Assembly: GCF_003176895.1 (NCBI RefSeq)
Contig: NZ_QGTD01000013.1
Coordinates: 1 to 64,000, forward strand
Length of the DNA: 64,000 nt
Reading direction: 5' to 3'
Source of the DNA: Gracilibacillus dipsosauri
Lineage (GTDB): Bacteria > Bacillota > Bacilli > Bacillales > Amphibacillaceae
The first letter of the stretch is position 1. Every line of letters begins with the position of its first letter. Both the position numbers and the translations under genes were made by a program. Under the pieces are notes generated by a model. That model worked only from the letters and a program-made list of their open reading frames with translations. It had not been told where the DNA came from and made no database searches. This document shows, one piece after another, positions 45,826 to 54,664 of the stretch.

Positions 45826-47964
45826 TTGAGAAAGAAACTGCGGAAAAATTATGATAGAATCATGTCTAAATTTAAGAAAGTTAAGGTGAAAGATCAATGG
45901 AATAATCTAAAACTGAAAATAAAAAAAGACCGAAATGGAATTAAGGAAGTTAGCCATTCGAGTGTTCCCAAAAAGAATTCAATCGGTTCGGTCATCTTGT
46001 ATAGAATTTTAGCAACCGTTTTAATAAGTGTCCTAATCGTTGGAATTTCTTCTTACATCATATCAAACAATATCATTAAGGAAAAAGTAACCGATGCCAC
46101 AGAGCAAACAATGGTACAAGCAGGAGATAAAATAGATTTTATGATGGAAAGTTATCGGGATCGAGTGACAGAAATCTTAATGGCACCTAATTTTAGCAAT
46201 ACACTTTCCCAATTAGATAAATTTGAAGATCCAAACAGCTTTGATTATTTTTCATTAAGAAGTACGATTGATGATGCATTAACACAAGTTACAATGGTGG
46301 ATGGAAATGTTAGCTTGTACCTTGTGCATACCGAGAAGGAACGAGTCATTTCTTCTACACAGACATTGGATGAAGAAACCTTAAAAGATAGTAGCTGGTA
46401 TCAAAAAGCATTGGAAGCAGATGAGGCAGTAGCATGGATTGGTGGTACCGAAAATGGAATTACGGGAACTAATGATAAACCGACGGTAACATTCGGACAA
46501 AGTTTACAGATTGGTGGCCAAAATTACATACTTTTTGTCGAATTAGACACAGTCGTCTTTGAGGAAGCACTTCAGGATGTAACCGTCGGGGAAGATGGAT
46601 TAGTTTATCTCGTTGATCAAAACAATGAGATCGTTTTCTCTTATGATGGGGATGAAATTACAAAAGAATACCCTTATCCGATTCAGTTGGACTCTGATAA
46701 GCATGTGAGTGAAAAGGATGGCGAATTAATTTTTCAAGATTCTTCTGGGATCACCGATTGGCATCTAGTTGGATCTGTTTCGGAAGCTGATTTGACGAAA
46801 GATACAAGAGTTATCTTTTATGTAACCCTTGCCATCATTGTTCTTTCCTTACTCATGTCTATATTTATTGCTTCACGAATGGTGAAAAAGGTTGCTACAC
46901 CGCTAGCTAGCATATCCAATCTAATGGCCGAAGCACAAAATGGTGATCTACGTGTTAAGTCTATAGATACAGAACGAAATGATGAGATCGGCGTTTTATC
47001 AAGGAGCTTTAATGATATGCTTCAAAATATTGCTGAAATGATGGACCAGACAAAGCTATCAACAAGTAAGGTTTTAGCAGCTGCTATCAGCCTTCACGAT
47101 ATTTCTCAAACACAGTCACAATCAGCTAAGGAAGTAGCTGCTGCTTCTGAGGAAATCGCTAGTGGTGCAACAGGATTAACGGATGAAGCGGAAAAGGGAA
47201 ACACACTTGCTGCAACAATCCATGATGAAGTAGAAAATGTATATGGAAATAATGTAGAAATGGAGAATTACGCGATTGATGTATTAGAAAGAAGCCATGA
47301 AGGGTTAGAAAAAATGAATGAGTTAGTTCAAAAAACAAGAGACAGCGAGGAAATGACCACAGCACTTGTGGAAAAAGTTGACGCTTTAAAGGCAAGCACA
47401 GAGCAAATTAATGATGTCATGCTTATGTTAACGAATATTGTCTCTCAGACGAATCTACTCTCATTAAACGCTGCGATTGAAGCAGCAAGAGCTGGTGAAG
47501 CTGGTAAAGGATTTGCTGTAGTCGCAGACGAAATTCGAAAGCTATCTGAACAATCTAAGCAATCCATTGACAAGGTAGATGAAATTACTTCTAGTATTGT
47601 CCATGAAGTAAATGATACTTTAGGTGTTTTACAGGAAGCAAACCCTAGATTCAAGGAACAGGTTTCCCAAGCAGAAGAGACGCAAACCATCTTAAATGGT
47701 GTTGGTAGTAATATGGCTGCCTTTACAGGTAAGATCCAACAAATTACCGAATCTATTCAGCAATTACGTGATTCTCAAGAGGTGCTAACTTCTACGATTC
47801 ATCAAGTAAGTGCAACAGCAGAACAATCCTCTGCAATAAGTGAGGAAGTGTCCGCAACTACTGAGGAACAATTAAAAGTAAGCGAATCATTAGTAACAAC
47901 ATCAGATGAGTTAAAAATATTATCAGAAGAATTACAAGAGATGATGAAAAAATTTCAAATATAA
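45826..47964 (+). CDS. Methyl-accepting chemotaxis protein
   Basis: 712-residue receptor. Layout: an unusual 53-residue strongly basic N-terminal cytoplasmic extension, TM1 (about 54-79), an extracellular dCache-type sensor domain, TM2 (about 326-350), HAMP, and a long signalling coiled-coil whose hairpin tip is [35 protein letters not shown]. Repeated Glu/Gln/Ser/Thr heptads mark methylation sites. It signals ligand binding to CheA/CheW. The start is TTG with a GGGGG site upstream. A TGTTATAAT extended -10 lies about 120 bp upstream. Ligand unknown. Monocistronic, with a terminator after it. Confidence 0.95.
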   Translation: MRKKLRKNYDRIMSKFKKVKVKDQWNNLKLKIKKDRNGIKEVSHSSVPKKNSIGSVILYRILATVLISVLIVGISSYIISNNIIKEKVTDATEQTMVQAGDKIDFMMESYRDRVTEILMAPNFSNTLSQLDKFEDPNSFDYFSLRSTIDDALTQVTMVDGNVSLYLVHTEKERVISSTQTLDEETLKDSSWYQKALEADEAVAWIGGTENGITGTNDKPTVTFGQSLQIGGQNYILFVELDTVVFEEALQDVTVGEDGLVYLVDQNNEIVFSYDGDEITKEYPYPIQLDSDKHVSEKDGELIFQDSSGITDWHLVGSVSEADLTKDTRVIFYVTLAIIVLSLLMSIFIASRMVKKVATPLASISNLMAEAQNGDLRVKSIDTERNDEIGVLSRSFNDMLQNIAEMMDQTKLSTSKVLAAAISLHDISQTQSQSAKEVAAASEEIASGATGLTDEAEKGNTLAATIHDEVENVYGNNVEMENYAIDVLERSHEGLEKMNELVQKTRDSEEMTTALVEKVDALKASTEQINDVMLMLTNIVSQTNLLSLNAAIEAARAGEAGKGFAVVADEIRKLSEQSKQSIDKVDEITSSIVHEVNDTLGVLQEANPRFKEQVSQAEETQTILNGVGSNMAAFTGKIQQITESIQQLRDSQEVLTSTIHQVSATAEQSSAISEEVSATTEEQLKVSESLVTTSDELKILSEELQEMMKKFQI

Positions 47965-48014
47965 CTTGACGGGGATCAAGGGAAGGCTCTAATCCTATTA
48001 ACGAGAAATATACA

Positions 48015-48060
48015 AAGAACACATATTACTTTTCCAAAAGTAAATGTGTTCTTATTTTTT
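48015..48060. terminator. Terminator between the chemotaxis receptor and the carbohydrate locus
   Basis: Long stem AAGAACACATATTACTTTT paired with AAAAGTAAATGTGTTCTT (one mismatch, two-base loop), then ATTTTTT. It serves both convergent units. Confidence 0.85.
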
Positions 48061-48079
48061 AATTCACTAACTAATTTTC

Positions 48080-49345
48080 TCATATATACTCCCCACCAGG
48101 ATATAATGTTTGGGAATATAATCTTTTACTCTGTGTTTGTGTTTTTCCATTTTTCTTTCTTAGGTCTAGTTTACTACTACCATATATATAGGCAGCCTGC
48201 TGATCATAAACAATAACCTGGCTGCGATTACTACCAATTAAATCACCATATACGAGATAACCATCGATTGGAAAGGTAGTAATTACATTTTGGTAACCAT
48301 CATATATGGTTGGAAGAACATTGCCACCACGTCGATAAGCTAGAATATAATCGAGACCAACGTCATCCCAATTTTCGATTGTTTCTATAATCGTTAACCA
48401 GCCTCCAGTATCTCTATTTTCCTTCCAAATCTCTTTCCCATTAGCATCTAATAAAAAAATACCATCCTTCCCATCTGAATAATTGGAACCTCGAACGATT
48501 CGATCCAGTCCAGCAACCTGTAAGCCAGGATAATCGTGACGAAACTTACCTAAACATACATGCTGTGATTCTATTGATCCATTATATCTCCATAATTCAT
48601 TTCCTAAGCAATCATATAAAACGGTTACACTACCTCCAATCACTAACTGATAATGATCAGCGTCTGGTTGCACCTTGCCTACCCATATACAGTCGGCGTG
48701 ATCCTCAAGCTCCTGACAGGACCAGACTATCTTACCAGCTGCATTCAAAAAATCATAGCCTGCCATTATTTCATCTTTTCCATCTCTATTAAAATCAAAT
48801 GCCCATGGAAAGTGCCCGATATTCCCTTCGTGTGTCCAGAGAAGCTCCCAATTACTACTTAACGCCCACATCTGCTCATACCTGTTCTTTAGAATAATAT
48901 CATTAGGAAAGGCATTTCCTGAAATATTGGCAATAATGATGCAATCATGCGCATCCTCACTTGGTAAAGGAAGCTTCTTCTTTACCTCACCTGTTTTGCC
49001 ATCGATAATGAAAAAGCTCTTTTTCATTATAAAAAGAACCTCGTTATTTCCATCACCATCTATATCATAAATTTGAATCGGATAGTCACTACCAGGGCCT
49101 CCAGGTTGGTCTGTTGGTGCTCCAACCTGCCATAATTCATTACCTTCCAAATCAAAGGCCGTCATTGATTCTACTTGATGCGGTTCATATCTATCGTCAA
49201 TACCACCATTTGGCTGTACCATCAAAATGTCTAATCTACCGTCACCTGTTAAATCACCTAGAAACATTTTGCAATTTTTCCCTGCTGAAGAAATATCCAC
49301 TCTTCCAAGTAAATAAGGCATAGACAATTTTTTATCAACCGTCAT
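48080..49345 (-). CDS. FG-GAP/VCBS-type beta-propeller protein in a rhamnogalacturonan locus
   Basis: 421-residue protein without a signal peptide. It holds repeated calcium-binding-like loops of the FG-GAP kind: LGDLTGDGRLDIL (about 30), YDIDGDGNNEVLF (about 93), FDFNRDGKDEIM (about 188). Between them are ELW- or VW-type blades (NELWQVG, ELLWTHEG, IVWSCQE, ELWRYNG, EIWKEN). This predicts a six- to eight-bladed propeller. The fold and loops recall PL11 rhamnogalacturonan lyases (YesW/YesX), but it is shorter and I cannot place catalytic residues. It is the last gene of the Lpl/Yes-like operon, 27 bp after yesV, with GGAGG upstream. Enzyme or binding protein: unknown. Confidence 0.7.
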   Translation of the reverse strand: MTVDKKLSMPYLLGRVDISSAGKNCKMFLGDLTGDGRLDILMVQPNGGIDDRYEPHQVESMTAFDLEGNELWQVGAPTDQPGGPGSDYPIQIYDIDGDGNNEVLFIMKKSFFIIDGKTGEVKKKLPLPSEDAHDCIIIANISGNAFPNDIILKNRYEQMWALSSNWELLWTHEGNIGHFPWAFDFNRDGKDEIMAGYDFLNAAGKIVWSCQELEDHADCIWVGKVQPDADHYQLVIGGSVTVLYDCLGNELWRYNGSIESQHVCLGKFRHDYPGLQVAGLDRIVRGSNYSDGKDGIFLLDANGKEIWKENRDTGGWLTIIETIENWDDVGLDYILAYRRGGNVLPTIYDGYQNVITTFPIDGYLVYGDLIGSNRSQVIVYDQQAAYIYGSSKLDLRKKNGKTQTQSKRLYSQTLYPGGEYI

Positions 49346-49372
49346 ATGGCATTCCCCTCCCTATCCCTATTA

Positions 49373-50014
49373 TTATGCATTACTTTCCTGCATTTGCTCT
49401 TGTCTTAATTCTAAGCGAATAAAAGTTCGATAAGCGATCCACATAATGACCAAGCTAGATAAGCTAGCTCCGAAGAAAAAAATAAATACAGGAAGTACAA
49501 AATATAGATAATATAATGTTAAACAAGCAGCAATTAAATAGATTGTTCTAACTGGTGAATAGAGCGCAATCAGAATAGCGTTTTTGAAATATAAATATAA
49601 CTTATTCTCATAATGAACATACAACGGAAAAATATAAAGCAGCATTATCCCATAAACAATTGTCACAACAATAAATAATGTTTTCATCAACTGTTGTAAC
49701 CATTCTCGATCAAGCTGTAAGAAATTCAAGTTAACATAAAGCATATAGCCGAATACAAGTAAAAGAATGCCAATTGCATTAGCTCGAAGAAACTCTTTTT
49801 TGTATGTTTTATAAAAGAGCTTAAATACCCGAATTCCATCCTCACCCATCGACCATTTCCTGAATACCGTAAACATGGCAACAGTACTTGGTCCAATACC
49901 GAACACGATGAAACCCACAAGTGTAAAACAAATCCAAAGAAAATTGACATAGAGTAACAGAAAAACAGTTTCTCCGAACATATAAAATTTACCAATTAAA
50001 CCTTCATTCTGCAT
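49373..50014 (-). CDS. yesV: DUF624 membrane protein (YesV/YesL-like)
   Basis: 213-residue membrane protein of the DUF624 family with about five helices and the family segment GIGPSTVAMFTVFRKWSMGEDG. Members are encoded beside sugar ABC transporters in Bacillus; their role is unknown, perhaps helping the transporter. The order yesU-yesV is the same as in B. subtilis, which favours YesV over YesL. It starts 23 bp after yesU with a weak ribosome site. Confidence 0.88.
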   Translation of the reverse strand: MQNEGLIGKFYMFGETVFLLLYVNFLWICFTLVGFIVFGIGPSTVAMFTVFRKWSMGEDGIRVFKLFYKTYKKEFLRANAIGILLLVFGYMLYVNLNFLQLDREWLQQLMKTLFIVVTIVYGIMLLYIFPLYVHYENKLYLYFKNAILIALYSPVRTIYLIAACLTLYYLYFVLPVFIFFFGASLSSLVIMWIAYRTFIRLELRQEQMQESNA

Positions 50015-50037
50015 CCTATTTCACCACACTTTATTCA

Positions 50038-50730
50038 CTAGTTTATCATCGCATGACTAACTGACAAATTCGCATAAGCTGCAACCATTGGTGCCATTTG
50101 TCTAAAGCCGATTCTTCCACCATGTAAAATCGGCCCAAAGCTACTCCCATCATCTTTCCATTCCAAAATAACCATGTTATTAATAGAAAATTGAACATAT
50201 TGCTCATATTTGACTAATTGCATGAGATATGGTGAAACGGCATCATCGACCGGTGGCAATGGATCTGCTGCTTGGGTAACTAAATGAAATCCATTACTTT
50301 TACGCAAATTACACGTTCTAAAAGCTCGTTCATCTGGATGCTTATGACGGAAATAGGACAGATGCAATGCATTAATAGCTCCTGAATGATATTGAGGATA
50401 GTACCCTGTACGTTCTGGTAATGACTTGTCGAACAAATCCTCTCCATTTCGTCCTCTCGCAGCAAAAAACAGCATACATAGTCCTGGTTCTTTGATTGGA
50501 TAGAACTCCCATTTTATGACTACTTTATCAGGGATTTCTACTGGACACCATAATACCCAATGAGCATGATCACCATATTCCTCTGGATCTAATTTGTTTT
50601 CTAACAATAATTTATTTTGCCAGGTTTTCGTTAATACCTCACCTTCTCTTACCCAATCCTCAACAGATTTTTCTCCAGCTAATGTGTTAGTGTATATGGT
50701 TTCACCAGCTTTAAAAGAAATATTTTGCAT
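50038..50730 (-). CDS. yesU: DUF1961 protein (YesU-like)
   Basis: 230-residue soluble protein of the DUF1961 family, a concanavalin-like beta-sandwich (YesU structure known; function unclear, possibly glycan binding or lyase). Typical segments: WVLWCPVEIPDKVVIKWEFYP, LFFAARGRNGEDLF, YYPQYHSGAINALHLSYFRH and GRIGFRQMAPM. GGAGG precedes the ATG. It sits between the permease genes and yesV in one operon, as part of the pectin rhamnogalacturonan set. Confidence 0.9.
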   Translation of the reverse strand: MQNISFKAGETIYTNTLAGEKSVEDWVREGEVLTKTWQNKLLLENKLDPEEYGDHAHWVLWCPVEIPDKVVIKWEFYPIKEPGLCMLFFAARGRNGEDLFDKSLPERTGYYPQYHSGAINALHLSYFRHKHPDERAFRTCNLRKSNGFHLVTQAADPLPPVDDAVSPYLMQLVKYEQYVQFSINNMVILEWKDDGSSFGPILHGGRIGFRQMAPMVAAYANLSVSHAMIN

Positions 50731-50801
50731 ATGGTCCGCCTCCTTGCCAACTATCTTTTGTAAAAAAGGGTGGGATATTTACACTTATGCATGAGCAAAT
50801 T

Positions 50802-51680
50802 TTATCCTTTAACAGATCCTAACATGACTCCTTTTGCAAAGTGTTTTTGCAAAAATGGATAGAATAATAGAATAGGAACGGTGGCAATAACAATGACTGC
50901 TAATTTAACCGATTCTTCTGGTGGTTCGTATAATTGTGCCTCTTGTAGATCACCTACTCCTAAATTGGCTACCATAACTAATTGTTGCAGTAACAATTGA
51001 ATTGGCCATTTTGTTGTATCCGTAATATAAAGAAGGGCTTGAAAAAAATCATTCCAATAAAATACAGCATAAAACAATGTAAAAGTAGCAATAACCGGCT
51101 TCGATAAAGGTAGCATCACTCGCCAAAATGTTTGAAATTCTGTACAACCATCGATCTTGGATGCATCCTCTAGTTCCTTTGGTAATTGTTGAAAAAAGGT
51201 TTTTACAATAATTAAATTAAATGGATTAATCGCTAATGGTAATATCAACGCCCAATAAGAATCTAATAATCCTAAGCCTTTCACAAGTAAATAAGTAGGA
51301 ATCATTCCTCCACCAAATAACATGGAGAAGAGAATAAGATTTAAGATTAGATTTCTGCCAACCATTGTTGATCTAGAAAGTGGATATGCCATCGTTAATG
51401 TTAACACCATACTCACAGCAGTCCCCACTACTGTCACAAGGATAGAAACTCCTAAACTTCTAATAACAGCATTAGTCGAGAAAATATAATTATAGGCATT
51501 TGTGGTAAAATCATTTGGTATCAGAAAAAAAGATCTTGTTGCCAATTCCGTCTCTGAGGCAAAGGAGCCAGCTACGACATATAGAAATGGGATCACTGTG
51601 ATGATCGCAACAAGTGCTAAAAAAATATGGTTAAAAATATCAAACACCCTACCTGGGCCTGTATTATGCATGCGGTGCAT
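50802..51680 (-). CDS. lplC: Sugar ABC transporter permease (LplC/YtcP-like)
   Basis: 292-residue inner-membrane permease with six helices and the CUT1 EAA loop (ELEDASKIDGCTEFQTFWRVMLPLSKP in shortened form: EDASKIDG...LPLSKP). It pairs with the LplB-like permease and the LplA-like binding protein to import oligosaccharides. No ATPase gene is present, as usual for this group, which borrows MsmX-type ATPases. It follows the other permease by 26 bp with GGAG upstream. YtcP is an equally possible name. Confidence 0.92.
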   Translation of the reverse strand: MHRMHNTGPGRVFDIFNHIFLALVAIITVIPFLYVVAGSFASETELATRSFFLIPNDFTTNAYNYIFSTNAVIRSLGVSILVTVVGTAVSMVLTLTMAYPLSRSTMVGRNLILNLILFSMLFGGGMIPTYLLVKGLGLLDSYWALILPLAINPFNLIIVKTFFQQLPKELEDASKIDGCTEFQTFWRVMLPLSKPVIATFTLFYAVFYWNDFFQALLYITDTTKWPIQLLLQQLVMVANLGVGDLQEAQLYEPPEESVKLAVIVIATVPILLFYPFLQKHFAKGVMLGSVKG

Positions 51681-51706
51681 TTTTAATACTCCTCTCCTGG
51701 TTCTCG

Positions 51707-52660
51707 TTAAAATAAACCATTCTGTCCAAGTTTTTTCGCTAATCGATCAGCCCCAACAATTAGTACAATACCAACTACTGATTTAAACAGCCCAACTGCG
51801 GTACTATAACTAAATGCACCTTCGGTAATACCGACAAAGTAAACATATGTGTCAAACACATCCGCTACACTTCGATTTAGCGAATTCGACATTAAGTAGA
51901 TTTGTTGGAAACCTGTATCTAAAAAGTTTCCTAATCTTAGGATTAATAGAATTACGATGGTACTCCGCAATGCTGGTAACGTAACATGCCAAAGTCTTCT
52001 AAAACGACCTGCACCATCCACAATTGCAGCCTCATATTGCTCCTGATCTACACTTGCTAATGCCGCAAGAAAAATGACAGTTCCCCAACCAGTTTCCTTC
52101 CATATAATTTGTCCAATAATCATTGGTCTAAACCAATCAGGACTTGATAAGAAATTGACTTCTTCACCGACGAATTTGGCTAATAACTCATTCACTACCC
52201 CACCACTTGTTGTTAAAAATACATAACTGATACTTGCAATAATTACCCATGACATAAAGTGAGGTACATAAACTAATGTTTGAAGCGTTCGTTTATAAAA
52301 ACTTAGACGTATTTCATTCAACATCAATGCTAAAATAATTGGTGCTGGAAAGAAGAATATTAAATCATACAACGCCAAAATAAATGTATTTCTTAATAGA
52401 CGTAAAAAATCAGGATTGGTAAAAAAATACTTAAAATGCTCTAGTCCTACCCACTCACTGCCAAGCACACCCAAAAATGGAGAGTAGTCCTGGAATGCAA
52501 TCACAATTCCCCACATCGGTATATATTTAAAAATGATAAAATAAGCTAATCCAGGCAAAATCATAAAATAAAGCCATTTCTCTTTTAATATTTGATTCCA
52601 TTTACTTTTTTTCTTTTTAGTATCTAAAGTATTTAACTTACTTTGTTGGACATTTTCCAT
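51707..52660 (-). CDS. lplB: Sugar ABC transporter permease (LplB/YteP-like)
   Basis: 317-residue permease with a cytoplasmic basic N-terminus and six helices. The family segment PGLAYFIIFKYIPMWGIVIAFQDY and the EAA loop (YEAAIVDGAGRFRRLWHVTLPAL) are clear. With LplC-like protein it forms the membrane channel of a CUT1-type oligosaccharide importer. A strong GAGGGGG site precedes the ATG. A hairpin in the 250-bp gap from the binding-protein gene may lower permease expression relative to binding protein. Confidence 0.92.
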   Translation of the reverse strand: MENVQQSKLNTLDTKKKKSKWNQILKEKWLYFMILPGLAYFIIFKYIPMWGIVIAFQDYSPFLGVLGSEWVGLEHFKYFFTNPDFLRLLRNTFILALYDLIFFFPAPIILALMLNEIRLSFYKRTLQTLVYVPHFMSWVIIASISYVFLTTSGGVVNELLAKFVGEEVNFLSSPDWFRPMIIGQIIWKETGWGTVIFLAALASVDQEQYEAAIVDGAGRFRRLWHVTLPALRSTIVILLILRLGNFLDTGFQQIYLMSNSLNRSVADVFDTYVYFVGITEGAFSYSTAVGLFKSVVGIVLIVGADRLAKKLGQNGLF

Positions 52661-52744
52661 CTAATCCCCCTCTTAACATTATTGTTGTAGACAAATTCGA
52701 TCCACCTGCTTCAATGCAACTAAAATTAATCTCTAGTTGAAGGG

Positions 52745-52805
52745 ACTAAATAAGGGAAATCCGAACAGTTCTCAATCAGGAAATTATTCGGATTCCCTAT
52801 TTAGT
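52745..52805 (-). terminator. Intercistronic hairpin between lplA and lplB
   Basis: Extended stem ACTAAATA-GGGAATCCGAA paired with TTCGGATTTCCC-TTATTTAGT, no T-run. Hairpins after binding-protein genes commonly stabilise the upstream message or cause partial termination. Remaining gap sequence 52661-52910 holds no gene. Confidence 0.5.
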
Positions 52806-52910
52806 TATGCCCTAGTCACTTTGTCATGTGTAGGAATTCTAGACATTGTCAGTAATTCAAAGTCATTACACTCACTCTTTTGCCTTAAGAGATCCTGCGC
52901 AATTTATCGA

Positions 52911-54440
52911 TCACTTTTGAGCTTCTTGATGTAATTGATTGATTTCGTCAATATAATCGGTACCACCAGATTGTTTCCAAAGCTCAACAGCTTCCTCCAA
53001 ACCAGATTCATCAATTTGGCCAACAATATATTTAATACGTGCATCTAAAATAATATTGTCAAGCTGTTGTCCTTTTTTAGAATATACTTCGGAAATATAC
53101 GCCTCTGCAGGGTTACCGACCACAATATCTTCATTTTCTAGCTTCAATTGCGTTTCTAATTCACGTAATGGTGTGGACTCAGCTGTTAATGATTTAGGCT
53201 CTGGGAGGTACATCAACATTTGATTAAACCCATCAACTTCTGCTTTAAGTGCAGCATCCTCGTTGATGTTTGATTGGTATACTCCATCTACTATTTCATA
53301 ATGGCGACCCTCAATACCATTTTCAGCAAGAATTTGTGCTTCTTCATCATTCATTTTGTCAAGAAAGTCGAGAACCTGCTTTAATTCTTCTTCTGATTTA
53401 ACCGATGTTTTGGAAACTGAGAGCATGCCTGAGTAACCAGAAGTTGGTAAATTATGCAGTCCAGTTGGACCTTCTACCGCTTTAATGACTGTAATTGGAT
53501 CTGTATTGTTAGGCTCTGCTTCAATAATTTTTTCTTGAATACGGTGGCCTTCATCCAATACATTTACTTGCACACCAGCTTCTCCTCCAATAACTGGCTC
53601 TGACCATTGAGCAGGGTCCATTACAGCAAAGTCTTCATTTACGAGACCTTCATCGTAAAGCTTCTTAAAGAAGTTTAATGCTTCTATATAATTGTCATCC
53701 ATAAAGAATGGATATAGCTCACCATTCTCATCCTCGCCCCATTTGTTCGGTACACCGAACCATGTTTGCATCACATCCCAAGGACCTTCATATTTAGAGA
53801 CGACCATACCATAAGTATCATCTTCTCCATTTCCATCAGGATCCTCTTCAGAGAAGGCTTTTAACATGTTATAAAATTCGTCAATCGTTTTAGGTTCTTC
53901 TAACCCTAGGTTTTGTAACCAGTCTTTTCGGATAATAACTCCATTTCGACCTAAATCACGTGAACGGTAAATCCCATAGATTTTTCCATTAATCGAACTA
54001 TTATTTAAGACAATTTCATTAGTTTGACTTAGATTAGGATAATCCTTTAAATATGGACCTAACTCCCAAAACGCCCCATCCTCTACTGCACTAATAAAGC
54101 TCGGAGATTTATTCGGAACATACATGACATGTGGCAGGTCACCAGATGATAAAGTAATGTTAAACTTATCTTCTAAATTACTATTCGGTACCCATTCCAT
54201 CGTAATTTCCTTATTTGTATAGTCTTCAATCTCTTTTAACACCGGACTATCATCTGTTGGGGGTTCGGTAGAGAAGGTTGGAACAAACACTCGCAAATGC
54301 ATTCTATCCCCTGCATCATCCCCACCTGATTCGCCTTCCTTCTTTTGACCAGATGATTCACTATTACTACATCCAGTAATGATTATCATCATAAATACAA
54401 ATAAAGCCATGCATAAATAACGGTAATTTTTTGTTTTCAT
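52911..54440 (-). CDS. lplA: Sugar-binding lipoprotein (LplA/YtcQ-like)
   Basis: 509-residue lipoprotein: signal peptide with lipobox ITGC (C24), then a large family 1 solute-binding fold starting RVFVPTFSTEPPTDDSPVLKE, typical of LplA/YtcQ (about 500 residues). EEPKTIDEFYNMLKAFSEEDPDGNGEDDTYG forms the calcium-like loop common in this group. It delivers oligosaccharides, probably rhamnogalacturonan fragments by context, to the LplB/LplC permease. GGAGG precedes the ATG. A promoter with a catabolite-type operator lies about 115 bp upstream. Confidence 0.92.
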   Translation of the reverse strand: MKTKNYRYLCMALFVFMMIIITGCSNSESSGQKKEGESGGDDAGDRMHLRVFVPTFSTEPPTDDSPVLKEIEDYTNKEITMEWVPNSNLEDKFNITLSSGDLPHVMYVPNKSPSFISAVEDGAFWELGPYLKDYPNLSQTNEIVLNNSSINGKIYGIYRSRDLGRNGVIIRKDWLQNLGLEEPKTIDEFYNMLKAFSEEDPDGNGEDDTYGMVVSKYEGPWDVMQTWFGVPNKWGEDENGELYPFFMDDNYIEALNFFKKLYDEGLVNEDFAVMDPAQWSEPVIGGEAGVQVNVLDEGHRIQEKIIEAEPNNTDPITVIKAVEGPTGLHNLPTSGYSGMLSVSKTSVKSEEELKQVLDFLDKMNDEEAQILAENGIEGRHYEIVDGVYQSNINEDAALKAEVDGFNQMLMYLPEPKSLTAESTPLRELETQLKLENEDIVVGNPAEAYISEVYSKKGQQLDNIILDARIKYIVGQIDESGLEEAVELWKQSGGTDYIDEINQLHQEAQK

Positions 54441-54563
54441 CTTGACCCTCCTTCAATTTACTCACATAACTGACATGGATATGCACCTTTTTCACTCCAC
54501 TTAAAATAGGTACCCCTCCTTTTATTTAGGTGTCCAGGTGCAAACTTCCTTGTCGTTAAACCA

Positions 54564-54592
54564 AATATAAAACGCTTACATTTTTCCTACAA
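54564..54592 (-). promoter_or_regulatory. Promoter of lplA with a cre-like operator in its spacer
   Basis: Minus strand: -35 TTGTAG (54587-54592), 17-bp spacer, -10 TATATT (54564-54569). Within it, TGTAAGCGTTTTAT (54567-54580) resembles the CcpA operator consensus TGWAANCGNTNWCA, with mismatches at the last bases. CcpA binding would block the promoter in glucose. Confidence 0.55.
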
Positions 54593-54664
54593 TATTCAAT
54601 TTTTGTCCATTTTAATCTCATTGCTTTTATCTCATGGCTATCAATACTTTTCACCAGAAAATTA

